Source: Zoroaster sp. YZ-2022
Lineage: Eukaryota > Echinodermata > Asteroidea > Forcipulatida > Zoroasteridae
Assembly (NCBI GenBank): GCA_029582265.1
Contig: CM055823.1
Span: 2,418,001 to 2,482,000 of the forward strand
DNA length: 64,000 nucleotides
Direction: 5' to 3'
Position 1 is the first letter of the stretch, and each line of letters begins with the position of its first letter. Positions 56,709 to 64,000 of the stretch are shown piece after piece. The position numbers and the translations under genes were made by a program. The notes beneath the pieces are model-generated. The model searched no databases, had not been told where the DNA came from, and saw nothing but the letters and a program-made list of their open reading frames with translations.

Positions 56709-58195
56709 AGGTTCTAAATGCAAAACTAATCGCAGAGATATCAAACGACATTGGCAAAAAGTGGACGTTTCTAGCTGTCGAATTGGGTTTCGAACTACCA
56801 GACATTGACACATTCACGGCAGATGCACCATATAATCAAGCAGAACAGATACGAAAAATGCTCAGTGAATGGGTCAGAGGAAATGCCGAGAGAGGTGATC
56901 GTGTTGCTGTGTTGATATCAGCTTTGAGAACCATTGGTCTAAATGATATGGCATTGAGTGAGTATGGTTATATTTTCTTGTTTTTAAAATGTTTTGAATT
57001 GTCAGTATGGCAATATTTATTTCCACTAAATCGGTAATGCCAGTACACCAAAGGTTTTGCCAGTGACTGTTCTAACCAGCTCCACTTTTTTGATCAATGT
57101 ATGCATCTGAAATATTAAATTTGAAGATGCAATAACATTTTAAATTTTTGAATACTGACAAGCCCAACCATATTGAGAGAATGACGCGTGTGTTGAGTTT
57201 TGATTTGAACAAACTTTAAATTAGGGATCAAGTTAGTTTGGAACAAATTCTTTAGGAATAAACAAGGCTTTGGACAACTTGGTTTGCAACCAAGCTTAAT
57301 TTGAAATCTTCTCTTTTTATTCTCTTGATAATAATTCGATGATAACTGGATCCGATCCCAGTGAATTGATATGAGATTAATTATTTAAGTAAAAAAATTC
57401 TTACCAAATCCACTTACTTATAGTCTGTGCCTGATGATAGTCATGCATGTAGCAAAAAACAATAACGATGTGTGTAATCAGGCAGAAACTAGAGTGATTA
57501 CAAATTGTAGGTCCTTTTTGGTGGCAAATTTCTGTTTCAGTTTTACTAAGCCGTTCACACGGTTAAATAATATATATGCAATTTGCAGTATTGTTTATTT
57601 TCCTTTGTCTGACAGTGTGTTCTGTCTGTTTCAAGAGTCATACTGTTCAAAACATCTTTAACTATCCTCACTACGTTACAGGTTATTTTCAGAACCACAC
57701 TAATTATTCCAAGAAGAGATTATTACACATGGTGTTACCCATAAACCTAATCTTCTAATATCCAATCCATCATGCAAAGCTTCAAATCAAATTCAACTTG
57801 TGGATGTATATCTATTTTGTTTTTACAGAAGTAATGTCTCTCACAGGTGATCAGCCAAGCCATTCTCAGAAAATGGGTCCATAGTTGAGAGATCGTTCAC
57901 AGGTTGCTGCTGACAAATGTAACCCAGCATTAAAAGCACACTACCACACGACAGGTAGCTATATGCTTTGAACATAAATCTTGAAATAAATGATGAAAGG
58001 CACATCAAACACATTTATGCCAAATTGCAATTGAAAAAACGTCCATATAAATATAGAACACACAAAGAACTACAGAAGTTGAATTCTTTTGAGTATGAAA
58101 AGATATTTGAGGGCGGTCTCGTTAAGTGCCTTATTTCCTGTGGCAAAGGTGGTGTAGGGAAGATTGCCCGTGACTAGGCTGTTGGTTCCATTGGT
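56709..58195 (+). pseudogene. NLR-type locus a: Death-domain exon joined to a decayed NACHT start
   Basis: The exon 56709-56957 (acceptor ATTCCAG, donor TTGA|GTGAGT, phase 1-1, 83 codons) encodes a Death domain (AEISNDIGKKWTFLAVELGF, then EQIRKMLSEW). The next exon starts after TTTTTACAG at about 57831, in matching phase. It carries a TAG in the linker (MGP stop), another stop after GSYML, a frame change, then EYEKIF and a P-loop SCGKGGVGK. Relative to locus b, 15-18 bases just after the P-loop are missing and Trp has become a stop. Homology ends near 58195. In intact relatives Death-NACHT-LRR proteins act as cytoplasmic sensors; this copy is dead unless the lesions are assembly errors. Confidence 0.7.
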
Positions 58196-58409
58196 ATTAT
58201 TTTAACACCCCAATTTTGCAGTAGGACTAGGGCTATACACTGGTGTTCATATTTGCCCAATATAAACACCATGAAAGAATAAATTAGACATCATTAGTGT
58301 TATTTTAACACTACAGGTTTTACAGAGTACGGCTATGGCAATAACAACTGTATCCTAATAATTGATTTTTGGTAATTACCAATGGTGTATTATCTATCTA
58401 CCTTTACAG

Positions 58410-58484
58410 ATCTTCCCATAACATCTCCGCCCCAGTCAGTCACGCAGGATCATGCTGTGCGTTTTAAACAGGATATATCATCAG
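58410..58484 (+). CDS. exon of NLR-type locus b (25 codons)
   Basis: The acceptor CTTTACAG precedes it and the donor CAG|GTAAAG follows; phase 1-1. It encodes LPITSPPQSVTQDHAVRF and a short tail, a polar linker. It lies between locus a and the NACHT exon of b and fits the phase of its neighbours. I do not recognise a domain. Confidence 0.5.
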
Positions 58485-58489
58485 GTAAA

Positions 58490-59280
58490 GTTTTGAAATG
58501 TTTGTTTGATAATCATCGTGAAGATGTATCCAGCTGTGGTTTATATCATGCATTGCATATGATTACCAACGTCTTTCTATGTACTTCAGAAAATATTGGC
58601 ATCGATTGTTACTTAGAAATGTGTGTGTGGGGGAGGGGGCATGGAATTGGTGACATGGGGCATGGGAAACCCAGTTTGCACAGCCTCAACCCCTTCTTGG
58701 CAAAATATTTGTGGCAAAACAAATTAACACATAAATTACATGAAAACTATTAATACATTTCAAGCCCAAAACCAGGGAAGCGTTGTGCGACCTCTTCATC
58801 CACCCATCTAGAACAGAAGTTTCAGTGCACCTTTATGCTGGATGGGTGGATTTACGGGGATGGGGCAGGTGGCTTTGAGAGGCCATTTCCTCCCCCAAGG
58901 ATCCACCCTCGTCCATCCCTCTGCATGAGTTATGCGTGGCATACATGTTGGATTCTAACCTATGGATTCGGGATTTTATTAAACTGAGAAATGTTTTGGA
59001 ACGTTACCAAAATATTTTGTATTATATAACACACACAGATCCATGTCATTTGTTTGGTGGAACACACATCACGTGTTATCCACTAGTTTGGCCATTGTGT
59101 CTTCACTCTAAAAGATTGTATGATAGTACAATGAAGAGTATTTCATATACAAATCATCCTAATGGAATAGTTCCAGTGTCTTTACTATTATGACGTATAG
59201 TCAGGTTCCAATTTGTAATCATATATAACTGTATTCATATTCATTTAAGTATAGCCCTAATGCATTTTTCCTGTTCTTTT
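58490..59280. other. intron-like, no gene seen
   Basis: Between two exons of locus b. It contains an unexplained GC-richer segment (58610-58930) with internal complementarity around CCACCC and GGGTGG, but no supported feature. Confidence 0.35.
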
Positions 59281-59283
59281 AAG

Positions 59284-59367
59284 TTCATATCTACGGTCCT
59301 GGCAGTTCACTAATTATTGGTGAAGGAAAAGGCACAACTGTCAGCTGTCAGTCACAAACATCGAAAG
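59284..59367 (+). CDS. exon with a RHIM/amyloid-like motif, NLR-type locus b
   Basis: 84 bases, phase 1-1, acceptor CTTTTAAG and donor AAAG|GTAATT. It encodes HIYGPGSSLIIGEGKGTTV followed by SCQSQTSK. The core SSLIIGEGKGTTV resembles the RHIM core (I/V-Q-I/V-G followed by small/polar residues and a hydrophobic), an amyloid-forming signalling motif used by some immune receptors and adaptors. The position, N-terminal to a NACHT domain, is where such motifs occur. The match is short, so it may be fortuitous. Confidence 0.4.
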
Positions 59368-59369
59368 GT

Positions 59370-60610
59370 AATTGGCAATTACAATTTGTTCAATAAAGAG
59401 AGTTTACACCATTGGTAATAACTCGATTAAAAATAATTACTGAATTAAAACCAAAATCTTACTTGATGTGAAGTTGGCGATGGTACCAAATACCATGAGA
59501 AATGTTTCCATCTGACGTGCTTTAATATTTAAAAAATAACTTGAAATGTGTTACAAAATTTGAAAGTGATCACGGCCGTGATACTTTTTTCACATTAGAA
59601 TGAATGCAGAGAAATCCAAATGCATTTGCACTATTTTCTCGTTCATGACTTAATGAAATGTGTTGAAACTACATGTACATGTATATGATGCATTTACAGT
59701 CATTTTACCAATGGTGTACAATCTCTTTATGTGTTCCATTCCATATATGAACCCTGTTCATTTCATTAGTGTAAAATACACCGTTTCCCAAATCTCAATG
59801 TAAACTATTTAAAAATCATTGAATACCATTGAGAATGGTATTCTCAAAAAGCAATCAGTTTCCCATTATTTATACTCGATGTAAAAATGACGATATCAAA
59901 CATTTCTTGAAATCTTTCTGCCTGAGGTACAAGAGTCAAATTTTATTCCCAAATTATAAACGTCTGAATTTCGTTGACAAACTGTATCAAAATTCAATAG
60001 TATAATTAAAAGAAAATTCGCTGTAAACACAAGTGTAATTTTAATGGACATGTTTTTGCGTTTATTCTGCAATACAACGACTAAAACTTGTCGTGGTGTT
60101 TACCAAAACATGTTTGTAGGTGTGTGAATTTTGACACAAAGACACGTTTACAATTTAGACACAAAAACATGTTTAAAAACATGTATATAGGAGGATAACA
60201 CTTTTGAACATCACAAAAGGTGTCAACTTTTCTTTTACAGTATTTGTGTTTGCAGATTGTAATTTCTGAATGCATTTTCACTGTTTTCTCATTAATAACA
60301 CACAGCAATGAGCTGAAACTTTCACATGACAATTGTTTTGTATATTATATCTTAATTGATATGGAGTGATACATAGCAGAATGAGTCTACTAATGGTATA
60401 CTTTCCCTTCAATACTTCAAATAATTTAATCATTAAAAATGACAATGCTGTAATAATCCTGAAACGAAAGTGATTTCCAATTGTCAGACCTTTTTGTTGG
60501 CAAATGTAAAACAAATCATTTACTCAACCGTCACACATAGTGTATATCATTATCAAATGTTGCTATATTGTTTGTGTTCCTTTTTCTATTTTATTGATGT
60601 TTAATTATTT
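59370..60610. other. intron-like, no gene seen
   Basis: AT-rich. Its last 150 bases (about 60465-60615) resemble 57490-57640 upstream of the linker exon in locus a, showing that the tandem duplication includes intron sequence. Nothing else is supported. Confidence 0.4.
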
Positions 60611-60619
60611 TGTTTTTAC

Positions 60620-61288
60620 AGAAACAAGGCCCCTCACAGATGATCAACCAAGTCATTCCTGGCAAATGGGTCCAGAGTTGAGAGATACGTCTGAGTTGCC
60701 GCTGACAAATGTAATGCAGCATTGAAAGCACGCTACACAACGATAGGTAGCTATGTGAATATAAATCCTTGGGTGGATGATGATGAAAGGAAAATCGATA
60801 TCATTTATGTAAAATTGCAGTTGGAAAAAAGCGAAGGTACAGCGGAAGATACAAGTCCATATGGAGATAGAACACAAAAAGAGCCAGAGACATTGAATTC
60901 TATTGAGTATGAAAAGATATTTTTCATTGAGGGTTGTCTCATTAAGCGACTTATTTTCTGTGGCAAAGGGGGTGTGGGGAAGTCAACGTTTTTTGATAAG
61001 ATTGCCTACGACTGGGCTGTTGGTTCTAGTGATGTACTCAACAAGTACAAACTTGTATTTGTTTTGAGAATGTGTGCATTAGACCAAAGCTCAAACCTTA
61101 TTGATGCAAATTTTCAACAACTGCTCAAAGAGGACGTAAACATTTCTAAAGATGCATTGAAATTATTTATCTTCCAAAACCCTAATGGCGTTTTGATTCT
61201 TTTGGATGGTTTTGATGAGTTGACAACGACGACTCTCACTGAAACCTCATTTGGGTCAATCCTAAGAGCTCTGAATAGAAAAATATGA
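60620..61288 (+). pseudogene. NLR-type locus b: linker and N-terminal NACHT domain, truncated
   Basis: The exon starts after TTTTTACAG (60622), in the same phase as locus a, with a linker TRPLTDDQPSHSWQMGPEL. One base is missing after about 60695 relative to locus a, changing frame; the downstream frame reads AADKCNAALKARY, then the NACHT start with EYEKIF, P-loop FCGKGGVGKST (Walker A) and NGVLILLDGFDEL (Walker B/kinase 2). A stop at 61286-61288 truncates the domain before its later motifs; no LRR is seen downstream. The preserved Walker A and B suggest recent loss. A sequencing error at the one-base gap is possible. Confidence 0.75.
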
Positions 61289-61289
61289 T

Positions 61290-61850
61290 CCAGTCCTAAA
61301 TCCTCCCCAACACCCGAAAATGTTTTATTTATTTTTTTGAATTTGAATTTGTATTTCAAATATTGGAGTCAAATCAGAGAATACATTTTTGGGGGAAATG
61401 TTGAGTAATTTGATAACAATGGAAGTCCTAAATCATGTTCAAATAAGAGAATCCAAGTTCTCCTGAGGAGTTTGTCCAATATTAGTTTTTTACTTGACCC
61501 AAAAGGTTAGTGAGGGTGATCCTATGGACCATCCCCAACAAAATATTGTTATACCCCATCCCCTGGGATTTACACCCATCCAGTTTATACCTTCGAGTTT
61601 ATATACATAATATATTACACAATAATATGATTATTTCATTATTTTTTAACTGTTCTGAAATTGTAGAACCACGATGAACTGTTGATTTATATAATTAATG
61701 ACGTCATAACCTTACACGTGATTTGACGTCATTATGTTATTGTATTTTTGATGTGTCAGATTGTCAAGCAAACCATTTATTTTCACTGATATGCCGGGAT
61801 TTTAATTTTAATCATTAATATTCATATTGATATAATGTCATTCTCGTATA
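61290..61850. other. no gene seen
   Basis: AT-rich sequence downstream of the truncated NACHT exon. No LRR or remaining NACHT motifs were found on the plus strand. Confidence 0.45.
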
Positions 61851-62243
61851 GCCTTATACTAATTACATGATATAATATCATTATCATATTGTGTAATGTA
61901 GCCTTATACTAATTACATGATATAATATCATTATCATATTGTGTAATGTAGCCTTATACTAATTACATGATATAATATCATTATCATATTGTGTAATGTA
62001 GCCTTATACTAATTACATGATATAATATCATTATCATATTGTGTAATGTAGCCTTATACTAATTACATGATATAATATCATTATCATATTGTGTAATGTA
62101 GCCTTATACTAATTACATGATATAATATCATTATCATATTGTGTAATGTAGCCTTATACTAATTACATGATATAATATCATTATCATATTGTGTAATGTA
62201 GCCTTATACTAATTACATGATATAATATCATTATCATATTGTG
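61851..62243 (+). repeat. 50-bp satellite-like array, nearly 8 identical units
   Basis: Units start every 50 bases from 61851 (GCCTTATACTAATTACATGA at each start) to 62201 and look identical. There is no spacer, so it is not a CRISPR array. Identity suggests very recent expansion. Confidence 0.95.
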
Positions 62244-62680
62244 TTGATGGAAATTTCAGAGCTCAAATAATGTCCATTGATTGACATTTTAAACTGTATA
62301 TCTTGTTAAGTGGTTAAAGATAGAAAGTGAATTTATAAATATGTAATTAAAACCACCTGACCTACATCATGCTCATCTATAAATAATGTATGTGTCTAAA
62401 TGGTCCAATGGCTGTGACCAAACATTGTTCTACAAACTATTTAATTTTCACTTTTAGTAGTTTGTTTTGCGTCAGCAATGACTGAAACAAATTCTTATTG
62501 GCCTTAATCAAATATTGACTTTTACTTGATAACATTTATTGCTTTTCTATGTATGTGTAGTGTGAAGACTGGAATCATAGTTTTTATAAGTCCTTGTTTG
62601 GAGTAAAGAAATAAATGACTGTACAAAACATTAGTGTGTGTGGCTGTTGTACTTTGTGCTTTGTGAATATTATATATAGA
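62244..62680. other. no gene seen
   Basis: AT-rich, with an AATAAA-like signal at about 62609 (GAAATAAATGACTG). It could be 3' flank of the NLR locus. Nothing else is supported. Confidence 0.35.
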
Positions 62681-62689
62681 GAGTTTAAA

Positions 62690-62902
62690 GGGACAATATC
62701 GTCACGATTAACAGGGCATGGAATCGGAGTACTAATTTAAGATTAACTCTGACTGAAAGATACCCTATATTTATAATAAGGTCATAACCGTTGCTGCTGC
62801 ATAAATGACCTAGTAATTTTCAGTCACTGTGTTCATCTTAAACTAGGCCACCGATTCCATGCCCTGTTGAAAGTCAGATCTGATCTTGACGATGTATGTC
62901 CC
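62690..62902. mobile_element. 213-bp MITE with inverted ends, TTTAAA flanks
   Basis: The left end GGGACAATATCGTCA pairs with the right end (complement GGGACATACATCGTCA), followed by the paired block ACAGGGCATGGAATCGG. TTTAAA lies on both sides (62684-62689, 62903-62908), compatible with a TTAA target. A relative is at 56071-56231. Confidence 0.75.
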
Positions 62903-62909
62903 TTTAAAG

Positions 62910-64000
62910 ATTGTATCGCCCGTGTTAGTATTTCTCATATGTTACATCAGAGCATTAAGGTATTATCCCCTTGTAGAATGAAAAACTAAACATTTAAGAA
63001 TGACACATTCTTCAAATCTAAGTTTTACATTTAAGCCTCACTCATTAATTGAGGCGCTTAATTTCTGCTAAATCATGATTTTGTTAAATATTCTGAGAAA
63101 TATTTTATGAAAACATGGGCGATACTTCTTTAGGTCTTACAAGCTAAACTTTTGGGGACCTTTTCAGATATAAATCTCAAAGCTACATTGTTATTCTAGG
63201 CCAAGGTTCATGATCTCCTTAAAGGCTGAGGGTGGTCGTGCGAACGCACCAACAGCACCAAGGGGGGCTCGGGGGCTTGAGCCCCCAAGAAGGTCCCCGA
63301 AAAAGGGACAAGAAGAAGAAGGAAAAAAGAAGAGGGAGAGGGGAGGAAAAAGTTGCAAATGTTTTTTATTTATTTATTTTTATTCCGGCCCGGCGGAGGG
63401 TGGATTTCTTTCATCATCTTATGCCACTCGCATTTGTTTTCTTCTTTCTGCCAAAATTATTTTATTATGATGTCTCATGAAATCTCACTATAATTGTTTA
63501 AATTTGCAACAATAACATAAACATTTGAAACCAACGTGCCAATTTGTCCGGGCTAAAATATATACGTGGTTCCGGCATTTTTCAAATTTAAGTGTTTTTT
63601 AAGGGGAATGCCGGACAAGTAAGGAAAAAGCAATACATTTTTGTTTACTCACAATGATTTATTTTTAGATGTTGTATAATGAAATAATATGCATGAACAT
63701 GTAACTCTGGTGCAACGACCAGATCCAATCTTATTTTATCATGTGTTGCTTCCTTTTCTCCATTTTTCTTTAACTCGGCTATGTGCAGGGCATTAAAAAG
63801 GCCTGCAATCCTACCCTTTCCAAATTACACATCACATACATGCCCAGGTTAGGGTTTTAATTTAATTTTTTTAACAGTAATCTGATATAAATAATTATTA
63901 TGTGACACCGTTTTAGCAACAACAACAAAGAAAAAAGATTACCGGTAGCATCTGGGTTTGCCGCACACTTGTTCATGGAATTTGCCGCCCACTGATGGAA
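62910..64000. other. no gene seen
   Basis: AT-rich. A GC-rich segment near 63240-63300 with complementary GGGGGCTCGGG/GAGCCCCC pieces looks like the end of a mobile element. A lysine/arginine-rich open frame there is not supported as a gene. Confidence 0.4.

Noticed and set aside
61851..62243. CRISPR array
   Set aside because: Units are contiguous without spacers and the genome is clearly eukaryotic.
63210..63480. Lys/Arg-rich frames near the right end
   Set aside because: They overlap GC-rich complementary segments typical of mobile-element ends and A/G-rich simple sequence; no splice or protein evidence.

Overview
The window looks like nuclear DNA of an invertebrate deuterostome (a hemichordate or echinoderm is my best guess; the species cannot be fixed from the sequence alone). 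It is AT-rich, contains spliced genes with GT-AG introns, tandem C2H2 zinc-finger genes, Death/NACHT/LRR immune-type exons, a CR1/L2-like retrotransposon with a 2A motif, tRNA-derived SINEs, and many small inverted-repeat elements and minisatellites. One 500-base assembly gap (N) lies at 30570-31069.

Layout. (1) 1-2050: non-coding, with an exact 84-bp direct repeat. (2) 2.05-17.6 kb: a tandem segmental duplication. Each unit carries one intron-less-coding poly-zinc-finger gene on the minus strand (565 aa with 18 fingers; 450 aa with 15 fingers), a conserved 3' splice site about 60 bp upstream of the ATG, and a conserved candidate 5' non-coding exon. The second unit is inflated by TTAA-flanked MITEs, a 225-bp element with a 9-bp target duplication, and two foldback-like elements whose inverted ends are built from short tandem repeats. 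(3) 19.6-47.1 kb: three diverged copies of one large repeat (A 20.7-28.7, B 31.1-32.75, C 39.8-47.1 kb). Copy A was hit by a 4-kb CR1/L2-like retrotransposon, copy C by two DNA-type insertions (1.83 and 2.65 kb) whose empty sites are visible in the other copies. Between B and C lies a decayed 5.9-kb DNA transposon that contains its own passengers. (4) 47.57-49.34 kb: a TTAA-flanked element filled with two minisatellites. (5) 50.4-55.2 kb: a + strand spliced gene encoding a single-pass membrane segment followed by leucine-rich repeats, with minisatellites in two introns, cut off by a transposon end. (6) 56.7-61.3 kb: two tandem, decayed NLR-type loci. The first joins a Death-domain exon to a NACHT start; the second has a different N-terminal exon set, including a RHIM/amyloid-like motif, before its NACHT start. 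(7) 61.3-64 kb: non-coding, with a 50-bp satellite array and a MITE.

No operon-like arrangement exists. The biological themes are rapid zinc-finger array evolution, repeated transposon-in-transposon nesting that can be read with exact target duplications, and an expanding and decaying innate-immune receptor locus. Long open frames inside minisatellites are artefacts of repeat units with lengths divisible by three.
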